Of a stretch of DNA of 64,000 bases, positions 34,053-40,655 are shown one piece after another. The translations under genes and the position numbers were made by a program. The notes beneath the pieces were generated by a model. That model saw nothing but the letters and a program-made list of their open reading frames with translations, ran no database searches and had not been told where the DNA came from. The DNA comes from a virus, in the IMG/VR virus record IMGVR_UViG_3300042509_001112, positions 1 to 64,000 of that record, one strand, 5' to 3'. The first letter of the stretch is position 1. Every line of letters begins with the position of its first letter.

Positions 34053-34910
34053 TTAAAATATATATCTTATTGTGTTCCATGGTATTATTTTATTGTGTAA
34101 TTCAATCCATTGATTAATAAATTCAGCTTTTAATTTATGGTTGTATCTAATATTTTCCCCACCATATTGAGATATTTTAAATTCTTGTATTTCTGGTTTC
34201 CATAATAAATGCTCACCTGATAAGTTATTATCTAAATTATAATGATGTTTACTTGCATTATGAGTAAGAAATATTACTTCACATTTAACTATATCTTTGT
34301 AATCTACATAAGTATTAACATAATCAAATAAATCTTCATAATCTTGTAACCAATTATCATATACAACTACAGGACTAAAGTTAATATGTACATCATAACC
34401 TGCATCTATAAAAGCATCAATAGCTTTGATTCTATCAATTATCTTAGAAGTATTAGGTTCTAACTCATTTGATATGTTTTGAGGCATTAAACTAAATCTA
34501 ATACGTATTTTACCTTCAGGATTAAATTTAGTTAAATTAGGATTTACATATTTAGTAGCTAAGCTACCCATTGCTATTGGATGTTCTTTAAAGAATTGAA
34601 ATATTCTTTCCCATTCATGATATTTAGCATGCAAAGCAAAATCTTCATTACAAGATAAATCATATGTTACATATTGATGGTGAGTTTGATTAGGTTTATC
34701 TACACTAGCAAACCATGCATGATTATTAATTTCTGTTAATATATCATTAGTATTTTTAGATATAGATAATCCAGTATGGTTATGTCTTTTCATATAACAG
34801 TAAGAACAATTATATAAACAGCCATAACCAAAACTCGGACTAATAAAATCAGTAGACCTACCACTAGGTCTTATTAACATAGATTTTCTATTTATCTGTT
34901 TTATTATCAT
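34053..34910 (-). CDS. Spore-photoproduct-lyase-like radical SAM protein
   Basis: 285 residues. The N-terminus DFISPSFGYGCLYNCSYCYM contains the radical SAM 4Fe-4S motif CX3CX2C (C31, C35, C38), and the flanking residues follow spore photoproduct lyase, which reverses a UV thymine lesion with a 5'-deoxyadenosyl radical. Later IRIRFSLMPQ and VHINFSPVVVYD look like barrel strands. The phage could use it for light-independent photorepair, or for another C-H chemistry on DNA or protein. Compared with bacterial SPL it is a little shorter. It overlaps the next gene upstream by 23 nt. Confidence 0.8.
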   Translation of the reverse strand: MIIKQINRKSMLIRPSGRSTDFISPSFGYGCLYNCSYCYMKRHNHTGLSISKNTNDILTEINNHAWFASVDKPNQTHHQYVTYDLSCNEDFALHAKYHEWERIFQFFKEHPIAMGSLATKYVNPNLTKFNPEGKIRIRFSLMPQNISNELEPNTSKIIDRIKAIDAFIDAGYDVHINFSPVVVYDNWLQDYEDLFDYVNTYVDYKDIVKCEVIFLTHNASKHHYNLDNNLSGEHLLWKPEIQEFKISQYGGENIRYNHKLKAEFINQWIELHNKIIPWNTIRYIF

Positions 34911-35094
34911 TTTGTTTAATCAATGAACTTAAAAATATTTTCATTGTTCTACCACCATCTTGCATACTAATTTCTGCAATATCAAAATCACCTAACTCTT
35001 TATATAGAGTTAACATTCTACCAACAGAATAATCATTTTTAGCATGATTAATTACTTCTATTCTTGTTATTTTACTATCATCAATTCCTTTCAT
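34888..35094 (-). CDS. Small accessory protein upstream of radical SAM gene
   Basis: 68 residues: KITRIEVINHAKNDYSVGRM, then ISMQDGGRTMKIFLSS. It reads as a small alpha/beta domain. I do not recognise a named family. It overlaps the radical SAM gene by 23 nt and the lysin-like gene by 1 nt, so it is co-translated with both. It may be a regulator or partner of one of them. Confidence 0.55.
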   Translation of the reverse strand: MKGIDDSKITRIEVINHAKNDYSVGRMLTLYKELGDFDIAEISMQDGGRTMKIFLSSLIKQNDNKTDK

Positions 35095-35618
35095 TATTTC
35101 ATATTTTTAAGTTTATAAATATAACTACTATCTTCAGCATATTTACCATCAATAGCTTTTAAATATCTATTTTGTATTTTTATATAATGTTCTAAACACT
35201 CAGTATAAGTATTATATACTCTGTATTTATTACCTTTTTTAATACCTAATAAGTTTTTATTAGTTTTAACTAATTTAGATGTATAATTACCTGATTCTAA
35301 CTTAATTTGAGCTAATGCTACATTAGGTAATACACAACCTAATTCTACTAATTTAACAGTAATAGCACTATCATTTAATTCAACATCTTGAACTTTATTA
35401 GTTTTAATAGTTTTAAATATTTTATAATCATTAGCTGAATTACAAGTAAATACTAATACAGTAATAACTGTTATTACAAGAAATAGTGTAATTGCTGTTA
35501 CAACACTATCATTGTAAGTTTTACATTCATTTTTACATTTTTTACAAATGTATTTGTTGTCTACTACTTGCTTAACATTTTCATAACAACAACTTGATTT
35601 TAAGATTGGATTTTTCAT
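35094..35618 (-). CDS. Membrane-anchored glucosaminidase-like lysin with zinc ribbon
   Basis: 174 residues in three parts. Residues 10-32 carry Cys in a zinc-ribbon spacing (CC, CKKC, C). Residues about 38-58 are one hydrophobic helix (AITLFLVITVITVLVFT). Residues about 95-160 (VLPNVALAQIKLESGNY, LLGIK, VYNTYTECLEHYIKIQNRYL) match the glucosaminidase/FlgJ-type lysozyme domain, with E108 in LESG as the probable catalytic acid. It should sit in the inner membrane with the enzyme domain outside, cutting peptidoglycan glycan chains during lysis or entry. The small domain is at the short end for the family. Confidence 0.75.
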   Translation of the reverse strand: MKNPILKSSCCYENVKQVVDNKYICKKCKNECKTYNDSVVTAITLFLVITVITVLVFTCNSANDYKIFKTIKTNKVQDVELNDSAITVKLVELGCVLPNVALAQIKLESGNYTSKLVKTNKNLLGIKKGNKYRVYNTYTECLEHYIKIQNRYLKAIDGKYAEDSSYIYKLKNMK

Positions 35619-35640
35619 ATTATTTTATTTAATAATTTGT

Positions 35641-35728
35641 AGTCAGGACGAGATTTGAACTCGCATCTCCTATACTAATATAGGGCGTTACCAATTGTGG
35701 TATTTATTCCCACTTACGCCACCTGACC
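35641..35728 (-). tRNA. tRNA-like gene 1, D-loop carries an inserted hairpin
   Basis: 88 nt. Acceptor stem GGTCAGG/CCTGACT (7 bp, first pair GU), TG at 8-9, D-stem GCG/CGC, T-arm GCGAG-TTCAAAT-CTCGT, and a 4-nt variable loop. The D-loop is enlarged by GTGG-GAATAAATA-CCAC (35697-35713), placed between GTAA and AATTGG. The anticodon arm CCTAT-ATTAGT-ATAGG has only a 6-nt loop, so no anticodon can be assigned. No CCA is encoded. It may be a functional odd tRNA or a tRNA-like RNA. Confidence 0.65.
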
Positions 35729-35747
35729 ATTTTGCCACTTATTCTCT

Positions 35748-35807
35748 TACCCTTTTATATCGTGACTAACCTGCTTTACTTAAACGAGTTTTTCAAGGGT
35801 ACAGGTT
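35748..35807. other. Possible H-type pseudoknot between tRNA-like genes
   Basis: TACCCTT (35748-35754) pairs with AAGGGTA (35795-35801), and AACCTG (35768-35773) pairs with CAGGTT (35802-35807). The two perfect stems are interleaved and their 3' strands are adjacent, the arrangement of an H-type pseudoknot. The segment lies between two tRNA-like genes and holds no ORF. Confidence 0.45.
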
Positions 35808-35813
35808 ATTTGT

Positions 35814-35894
35814 AGTCAGGACAGGATTGATAGAAGTAACTACTCATCCTCACTTACTTTTGATTGGATAAACTACCAATTCCGCCACCTGACT
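35814..35894 (-). tRNA. tRNA-like gene 2, degenerate middle and T-arm
   Basis: 81 nt. A perfect 7-bp acceptor AGTCAGG/CCTGACT and a D-arm start GGCGGAATTGGTAG identical to tRNA-Leu style. The rest does not fold as a cloverleaf: the T-stem 5' half is missing (only AATCCTGT remains). Two other hairpins are present, ATTGG/CCAAT (35863-35880) and AAGTAA/TTACTT (35834-35859). Its 3' flank equals those of copies 1 and 3, so it is a rearranged duplicate. Confidence 0.5.
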
Positions 35895-35901
35895 ATATTA
35901 T

Positions 35902-36156
35902 TTATACATTATGTGTTAATTCATCCATTGTTGGTGTGAACCTATACGCAGCTTCTTGAAGAATTGAAAACTGAACCATCATCATACGTTCGTAAGTCTC
36001 TCCACCTGCAATCTTTTGAACCATTTTACACTTTTCCCTTATAATACCTTCCATACGGATAATACCTTGGGGACCATCTTCTTTCATTTCTTGAATTACC
36101 TGAGCCAATTCTTCATCGGACATTTCAGAAAATACTTTTGTTACTTCGTTTACCAT
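35902..36156 (-). CDS. Small helical protein between tRNA-like genes
   Basis: 84 residues, helical and Met/Glu-rich: VFSEMSDEELAQVIQEMKED, then GIIRMEGIIREKCKMVQKIA and MMMVQFSILQEAAYRF. GC content is higher than its neighbours, hinting at a different history. Not recognised. It starts at an ATG 23 nt from tRNA-like gene 3, so its transcript must be processed from the same RNA or start within that gene. Confidence 0.6.
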   Translation of the reverse strand: MVNEVTKVFSEMSDEELAQVIQEMKEDGPQGIIRMEGIIREKCKMVQKIAGGETYERMMMVQFSILQEAAYRFTPTMDELTHNV

Positions 36157-36178
36157 GTTATTTGTTTTTAAATTTAGT

Positions 36179-36337
36179 AGTCAGGACAGGATTCGAACCT
36201 GTATGATAGTAGGGTATGTACACTCCCCATTTGAAGAACTACCTTAAGCGTCTACCAAGTTACATTGACCTCGTAGTGGATTCTAACCACATTATTTTTA
36301 CGTCTAGAACGAGGTTGTAACATTCCGCCACCTGACT
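36179..36337 (-). tRNA. tRNA-like gene 3, D-loop holds a long tRNA-like insert
   Basis: 159 nt. Acceptor AGTCAGG/CCTGACT and T-arm ACAGG-TTCGAAT-CCTGT are perfect, and the D-arm GCGGAA...TTGGTAGACGC is tRNA-Leu-like. Between GGAA and TTGG an insert of about 63 nt folds as GTTACA/TGTAAC (36259-36264 with 36316-36321), then ACCTCGT/ACGAGGT (36268-36274 with 36309-36315), then GTGG-7 nt-CCAC (36276-36290). The 3' part between D- and T-arms is also long and gives no clear anticodon. Confidence 0.6.
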
Positions 36338-36424
36338 ATGTTGAGGATGAGAAGTCCTCTGTGTTGTAGTGGCTTTTCCATTCCCACTCTCATTCATTCC
36401 TTTCTCAAGGGAACAACACATTAA
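36338..36424 (-). ncRNA. Structured RNA segment with three-way junction
   Basis: GTGTTGT/ACAACAC (36361-36367 with 36413-36419) closes a junction with AGTGG/CCACT (36368-36388) and TTCC/GGAA (36397-36412). Next to it, GAGGA-7 nt-TCCTC (36343-36359) looks like an anticodon arm. No ORF. Probably part of the same RNA as the tRNA-like genes; strand is assumed. Confidence 0.4.
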
Positions 36425-36427
36425 TTA

Positions 36428-36453
36428 AGAGAGTAGTATTTCTACTACTCTCT
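36428..36453 (-). terminator. Strong 11-bp hairpin after the 199-residue gene
   Basis: AGAGAGTAGTA pairs perfectly with TACTACTCTCT across a 4-nt loop, 10 nt past the stop of the gene ending at 36463. It fits a terminator or RNA-processing barrier separating that gene from the tRNA-like cluster. No strong T-run follows. Confidence 0.65.
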
Positions 36454-36462
36454 ATTAATTGA

Positions 36463-37062
36463 TTAAGCTAAAGACTCTAATACAGCTTTAGTACTAGCTG
36501 CTACTGTAGCAGTAGGTACAGATACTTTAGTTTCAACTCTCATATCTACATCACCAAATACATTAGCATTTGCAGATTCTTTATGATTGGTATAATCATT
36601 TACAAAGAATCCAGTAGAATACTGAATAGGTTGAACTACATTACCAGCACTGTCTTTAATTACATGCTTATCTTGCAACTGTTCTTTAGTTACAATACCA
36701 GCACTTAGAGCATACTTTTGCTCATCTGTTAATACATCAACAAGTTTATTGCTGTATTTCTTGCAGATTCTAGCTTTAGGTTTAGTAGCAAGCATTGCTT
36801 CTACTTGTTCTTTAGTTACACCATTTGGAACTAATACCCATGCCATACGAGTACTCTTGTACTCAGTTCCTTCGATATTAAATGCTTCAATATCAAATAA
36901 ACTATCAGACATACTATTCTCTACTTTCTTACCTGGATAAGTAGAAATAATTATTTGTCTAATTTGAGCTTGCTTAAATTCAGGCCCTTTTAATGAATCT
37001 ACAATACCATCTACAGTAATTGCGTTAAATTCTTTGCTGATTCCATTTACAGTTGTTTTCAT
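36463..37062 (-). CDS. Hypothetical 199-residue protein
   Basis: 199 residues: GISKEFNAITVDGIVDSLKG at the start, GVTKEQVEAMLATKPKARIC in the middle, and an Ala/Val/Thr-rich end. It has no catalytic motif I can name. It lies first after a strong hairpin and has its own leader, so it may be a separately expressed, abundant protein. Codon use is richer in GC than in nearby genes. Confidence 0.65.
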   Translation of the reverse strand: MKTTVNGISKEFNAITVDGIVDSLKGPEFKQAQIRQIIISTYPGKKVENSMSDSLFDIEAFNIEGTEYKSTRMAWVLVPNGVTKEQVEAMLATKPKARICKKYSNKLVDVLTDEQKYALSAGIVTKEQLQDKHVIKDSAGNVVQPIQYSTGFFVNDYTNHKESANANVFGDVDMRVETKVSVPTATVAASTKAVLESLA

Positions 37063-37093
37063 CTTGATTTAGTTTTAATAATTAATAATTAGT

Positions 37094-37456
37094 TTAATAG
37101 TTTGGTTCTTGTATAGCAATTTTAACTGCTTGTTTAAACTTTTGTTGAAATTTAGGAAACTTAATAAACATAAAGCAATCAGCTAGTTCATTTCGATGAT
37201 TTAGTTCAATTTTAAATGCATCTAACCATTCTTTGCTATTACGCCCATTAATTTTATCCTTAGGCTTATTTTGTAATTGTTTAATACAACTTCTGATATG
37301 ATTGGTATCCATATATTTTAAATATGTATCACCCCATTTCCAGTTGCTAGAGCTACTAAATTTTCTAACAATACCATTTTCTTTTTGATAAATGCTAGAA
37401 TTTAATTTAGCAAATCTTTCTTTAGGACTCATCTGAGTCTGTTGCGTATTTTTCAT
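37094..37456 (-). CDS. Hypothetical basic protein
   Basis: 120 residues, basic and helical, with a central HIRSCIKQLQNKPKDKINGR then EWLDAFKIELNHRNELADCF. This R/K plus NGR pattern resembles small nucleic-acid-binding phage proteins but no family is clear. The start at 37456 overlaps the upstream gene by 35 nt; an ATG at 37432 would overlap by 11 nt. Confidence 0.55.
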   Translation of the reverse strand: MKNTQQTQMSPKERFAKLNSSIYQKENGIVRKFSSSSNWKWGDTYLKYMDTNHIRSCIKQLQNKPKDKINGRNSKEWLDAFKIELNHRNELADCFMFIKFPKFQQKFKQAVKIAIQEPNY

Positions 37457-37664
37457 TGTTTTCTAATTGTTTTATATCAACAATATTTTGCTGATTGGTT
37501 TGTAATTCGTTTTCTGATTTAGTTTTCCAAATAGGTAGTCTATTAACACAGATACCAATAGGAAGGTATAGAATACCTCCTATTGATTTTCCGTATTGCT
37601 TTAAATCAGACCATTTGCTAGCTTTAACAGTTAGCTTTGTATCTATATTTAAAGGTTCTTTCAT
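37422..37664 (-). CDS. Hypothetical small protein
   Basis: 80 residues: a beta-rich N-terminal part (DTKLTVKASKWSDL; GGILYLPIGICVNRLPIWKT) and a polar, Asn/Glu/Asp-rich tail. Not recognised. It overlaps the upstream gene by 4 nt. Confidence 0.5.
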   Translation of the reverse strand: MKEPLNIDTKLTVKASKWSDLKQYGKSIGGILYLPIGICVNRLPIWKTKSENELQTNQQNIVDIKQLENNEKYATDSDES

Positions 37665-37933
37665 GCTACTTTAAGTACTATGTTGAACATTAATTTTCTT
37701 TTGTATCCAACAATAGCTTCAATAAATTGATCTCTTAAAGTTTTATTGTAACTACTTAATTTAGCTTTTTTAATAAGAGCTCTTTCATTTTCAGATTTAG
37801 CTTCTCTTAAATCAGTTAATGGTAATAGGTGAGGAGGTCTAAGTCCTTCTTTAACCATTTGAGCATCATTAGAGCAATTAACTTGTAATTTAGCTAATTC
37901 AGGATCGTTTGGATGTCTTAATACAGATTTCAT
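37661..37933 (-). CDS. Hypothetical small protein
   Basis: 90 residues from the ATG at 37933; a TTG four codons earlier is the other option. It contains PHLLPLTDLREAKSENERAL and a Lys-rich helical C-terminus. Not assigned. The ATG lies 1 nt from the upstream gene's stop. Confidence 0.5.
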   Translation of the reverse strand: MKSVLRHPNDPELAKLQVNCSNDAQMVKEGLRPPHLLPLTDLREAKSENERALIKKAKLSSYNKTLRDQFIEAIVGYKRKLMFNIVLKVA

Positions 37934-37934
37934 G

Positions 37935-38126
37935 TTATTCTTCAATTAATTGGTTAATAATGTCTTCCTCACTATTTAAGATTTCTCTTACATCATATAA
38001 TTGTTCTTCTAAATCAGCTTTTTGTTCTAAAAAGTCTTCTTCAGTAATACCAATCATTTGATCATAATCAGATTGTAGTGAATCAATTTGATTTTGTAAA
38101 TCTTTTTCTAATTCAGATGCTGTCAT
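37935..38126 (-). CDS. Small coiled-coil protein
   Basis: 63 residues, acidic, with a long heptad-like helix (LEKDLQNQIDSLQSDYDQMI; FLEQKADLEEQLYDVREILN). It probably dimerises. Function unknown. Confidence 0.5.
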   Translation of the reverse strand: MTASELEKDLQNQIDSLQSDYDQMIGITEEDFLEQKADLEEQLYDVREILNSEEDIINQLIEE

Positions 38127-38142
38127 GTTATTTGTTTTAAGG

Positions 38143-38367
38143 TTAATAATTAGATTTCAATACGTGGTCAATGTAACTACCTGCAATTAGTGTACCTACA
38201 AATGTTGATGCCCAAAATGGAGGACAGCATACTGTACAATCTGCAATTGTGTAATCTGTACCAATAGCTACAAAGAATGCAATTACAAATGGTACTAATG
38301 CTCCTAAGAATAGGGTAGATAGCAATATTACAGTTGCTTCTAATACTTTGTTTAATAGTGTTTTCAT
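38143..38367 (-). CDS. Small membrane protein, two transmembrane segments
   Basis: 74 residues from the ATG at 38367 (MKTLLNKVLEA). Segment 1 is VILLSTLFLGALVPFVIAFF and segment 2 is FWASTFVGTLIAGSYI; the short loop between them contains C-x-x-C-C. Size and topology fit a holin, but there is no lysin next to it; the glucosaminidase-like gene is about 3 kb away. Confidence 0.55.
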   Translation of the reverse strand: MKTLLNKVLEATVILLSTLFLGALVPFVIAFFVAIGTDYTIADCTVCCPPFWASTFVGTLIAGSYIDHVLKSNY

Positions 38368-38381
38368 GTATTTTAGTATTA

Positions 38382-38417
38382 ATAAGAACAAGACTTAATT
38401 AAAAGCCTTGTTCTTAT
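38382..38417 (-). terminator. Perfect 11-bp hairpin upstream of membrane-protein gene
   Basis: ATAAGAACAAG pairs with CTTGTTCTTAT around a 14-nt loop, between the stop of the 151-residue gene and the start of the membrane-protein gene. It likely ends or processes the upstream transcript. Confidence 0.6.
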
Positions 38418-38426
38418 AGTTAATAA

Positions 38427-38882
38427 TTAGATATTTAAATAACTAGCTGATATCCATGAATTACGTGTTTCCAATTCACCTTTTTTATTAGGTATTTGGT
38501 ATTCTACGTGTAGTTGATTATCAGCATATTCGTTAATATCAATTACTTTTACTTGTTTTACATAACCATAAACAGTATTATTTTGCTCTTTACTTTCTTC
38601 TGTCCAATAACCATATACTTTATAATCTTTAGTATGATATGTATTACCTATTTCAGCAATAATTTCTTTTCTAAAGCCATTCATAGCAGACATTATTCTG
38701 CTTAGTAATATGGTATCTTTTGAAGATGCTCTACCAATAATTTGTTCTACAACAGTATCAGCATAAGGTGAATCTTCTTTAAACATTCCTCTTAATTGTT
38801 GAGCAATAGCATCTACTTCTATTTCAATGCTAATAGTTTGATTAAATCTTTTCATTGTGTTTTGTGTTTTAATTGTTTTCAT
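38427..38882 (-). CDS. Hypothetical 151-residue protein
   Basis: Alpha/beta: an N-terminal helix set (DAIAQQLRGMFKEDSPYADT, VVEQIIGR) and a C-terminal beta-rich part (YKVYGYWTEESKEQNNTVYG; LHVEYQIPNKKGELE) that may be a small SH3-like barrel. An in-frame ATG at 38855 would drop nine residues; the longer form keeps a MKTIK start like its neighbours. No family recognised. Confidence 0.55.
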   Translation of the reverse strand: MKTIKTQNTMKRFNQTISIEIEVDAIAQQLRGMFKEDSPYADTVVEQIIGRASSKDTILLSRIMSAMNGFRKEIIAEIGNTYHTKDYKVYGYWTEESKEQNNTVYGYVKQVKVIDINEYADNQLHVEYQIPNKKGELETRNSWISASYLNI

Positions 38883-39409
38883 GTGTTTTTATTTGATTGT
38901 TAGTTAATTATTGTGTTTTACACCTAAAACTTTGATATAGTACAGCAAGAGTTCTCTATTGTACTTTCATTCTTACTACCTTAACAGCTTCCTTTGTGCA
39001 TATCTGCATCAACATCAGAGTTTCAGCTAATTAAGCTAAGGAGTATAAGACCGACCTTACACTAACTTGTAATTAAATCTCAAAATATACCTTATAGGTG
39101 CTGAATGAGTATTACAATATTGTTAGTATATCAAAGAAACTGGTGTCCTCAACATCTTGGAAAGTTATTGAGTTTTTTAAAAATCCCTTTGCACTCAGTT
39201 GTAATAGAAAGACTGACGTCTTTTGAGTTGTAGTTCAGGGTGTTAAAGGTCCTGGTGGGCTACACATACTTACCCTTCAATTGGATATTACAACTGTTAC
39301 CTTACGGTAGTGCATTGAGATGTGAGAAACAATAAGGCTGTTTATCCACAAACAACAAACGCTTTGTATTTAACACTACGGTTGTTTGTATAACACTTAT
39401 AGCACCTTA
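38883..39409 (-). ncRNA. 527-nt gene-free segment with several hairpins
   Basis: No credible coding frame on either strand. Clear pairings include GTACA/TGTAC with AGAG/CTCT inside (near 38940-38966), AAAGAC-TGAC-GTCTTT (near 39215), GTATAAG/CTTACAC with a GU pair (near 39045) and a 9-bp perfect ACAAACAAC/GTTGTTTGT (39348-39356 with 39381-39389). This density suggests a structured transcript; strand is inferred from neighbours. Confidence 0.35.
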
Positions 39410-39745
39410 TTAAATGTATTTCCTAGGCATAGGCATTTCACCTCCTTGACGCAAACACCAATGGTAAGAACCAGAACTACATTCAGTTCGATAACCTGTA
39501 CCAAGTTTACCATCAAAGACACAATCTTTAATTTCAGGAAGATAATTCATAGATAAAAGTTGTTTGTTTGTTACAAACATTATTTTATACCATTTATTAT
39601 CTCCATTGAAATTATTATTTGTCTTAACACGCTTAGCCGATATGTCTTTAAATACATAAATAACCTTCTTATAATAATCTTTATAAGCTGGTTTATTATT
39701 GTATAAGCCATAACTGTAATTTGAGTTTGTGTTATTAATAATCAT
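39410..39745 (-). CDS. Hypothetical small protein
   Basis: 111 residues with a Tyr/Asn-rich N-terminus (NSNYSYGLYNNKPAYKDYYK), a basic middle (ISAKRVKTNNNFNGDNKWYK) and a C-terminal Cys/Gly part (ECSSGSYHWCLRQGGEMPMP). Not recognised. It stands alone between two structured noncoding segments, so it probably has its own transcript. Confidence 0.5.
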   Translation of the reverse strand: MIINNTNSNYSYGLYNNKPAYKDYYKKVIYVFKDISAKRVKTNNNFNGDNKWYKIMFVTNKQLLSMNYLPEIKDCVFDGKLGTGYRTECSSGSYHWCLRQGGEMPMPRKYI

Positions 39746-39765
39746 AATTTATGGTTTAAATTGTT

Positions 39766-39801
39766 GAAAATAAAAAATGGATGTGTTTAACCTACACATC
39801 C
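39766..39801 (-). terminator. Intrinsic terminator (leftward)
   Basis: GGATGTGT/ACACATCC (8 bp, 7-nt loop), followed on the leftward strand by ATTTTTTATTTTC. This is a clear rho-independent terminator, ending the transcript that covers the structured segment and the 69-residue gene. Confidence 0.85.
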
Positions 39802-40106
39802 GTAGAACCTGCATTGTTTGGTTGATGCCAAAATACAGCTTATATACTCTTTCTCATATCACTTTGCCAGTTTTGAAAGAATGTAAATCTCAGGCTGTTA
39901 AGAATAACAGTATTACTAATGCTCTAATTTCGTTCATTCAGCTGTTGGTTATAAATCAACAGCTCAGTCTTCTACGTTAGTTTGTTTCAACATAAAGAGT
40001 ATCAATCTTTACGTTATACGCTTTTTAGCTCATAGTGGAGCCTGTTTATTTTGAAACATGGTAGGACAGAGCTCACGAAGAGATGTCCTTTAAACCATGC
40101 AATATT
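39802..40106 (-). ncRNA. 305-nt gene-free segment with at least four hairpins
   Basis: AGCTGTTG/CAACAGCT (8 bp, 9-nt loop, near 39940-39963), AACATAAAGA/TCTTTACGTT (one mismatch, near 39989-40015), GCTC/GAGC (near 40028) and a two-part CATGGT-AGGACA/TGTCCT-ACCATG stem (near 40058-40100). It ends at an intrinsic terminator, which supports a leftward noncoding transcript or a long structured 3' untranslated region. Confidence 0.45.
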
Positions 40107-40316
40107 TTAGAATATACTTGGAACAGCAATCCATTGTAAAGCACGACCTTGATATTCTTTATCAACAATAACATATTGTATTGTATTACCTGCTAGTAAA
40201 CTATTAAAGTGTTTACGAGAGATAAAGTAAGTATCCCATGTATTATCAATATGAATACATACTGAAGCTCTGTTCATACGAATGAGTTGGATTTGGTTTT
40301 TAGATAGTGTTTTCAT
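40107..40316 (-). CDS. Hypothetical small protein
   Basis: 69 residues: basic helix, then VCIHIDNTWDTYFISRKHFN and IQYVIVDKEYQGRALQWIAV, a small beta-rich domain. Not recognised. First gene upstream of the structured segment, starting from an ATG. Confidence 0.5.
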   Translation of the reverse strand: MKTLSKNQIQLIRMNRASVCIHIDNTWDTYFISRKHFNSLLAGNTIQYVIVDKEYQGRALQWIAVPSIF

Positions 40317-40379
40317 TGTGCTATATGTTTAGATGGTTAGTTTTTAGATAGATAGATAAAAAAGTTTTAGTAATGTCCG

Positions 40380-40655
40380 TTAGGACACTACTAAAAACTC
40401 TAACTCTTTAAACTTGCAGACTTGGACAAGACCTGTAAGGTCGTCTAGGTCTGCACCACTCTTAACAGCAAGGCGCCAGCCGCCTGGCATTTGCAAATAG
40501 TAACTATCTTCTTTCTTCCCAGCCGTAGGCTCGGGAAGATTTTCAGGGTTGCTAATTTGCACCAAATCAGTGTACTCCGTTAAACTTACTTTATAACCTG
40601 CAGCTTCAGCAAAGGTTTTAAGTTTTTCAACGGTAGTTGTGGGTAATTTTTTCAT
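40380..40655 (-). CDS. Hypothetical small protein, first leftward gene
   Basis: 91 residues with higher GC than most neighbours: TTTVEKLKTFAEAAGYKVSL, PEPTAGKKEDSYYLQMPGGW, then a beta-rich end. It could be a small alpha/beta regulator. As the gene closest to the divergent region on the left side it is a good candidate for an early-expressed protein, but this rests only on position. Confidence 0.5.
   Translation of the reverse strand: MKKLPTTTVEKLKTFAEAAGYKVSLTEYTDLVQISNPENLPEPTAGKKEDSYYLQMPGGWRLAVKSGADLDDLTGLVQVCKFKELEFLVVS

Noticed and set aside
39777-39980. Rightward 67-residue frame in the structured segment
   Set aside because: It lies across a clear terminator and several hairpins, has no partner genes on that strand and no family resemblance.
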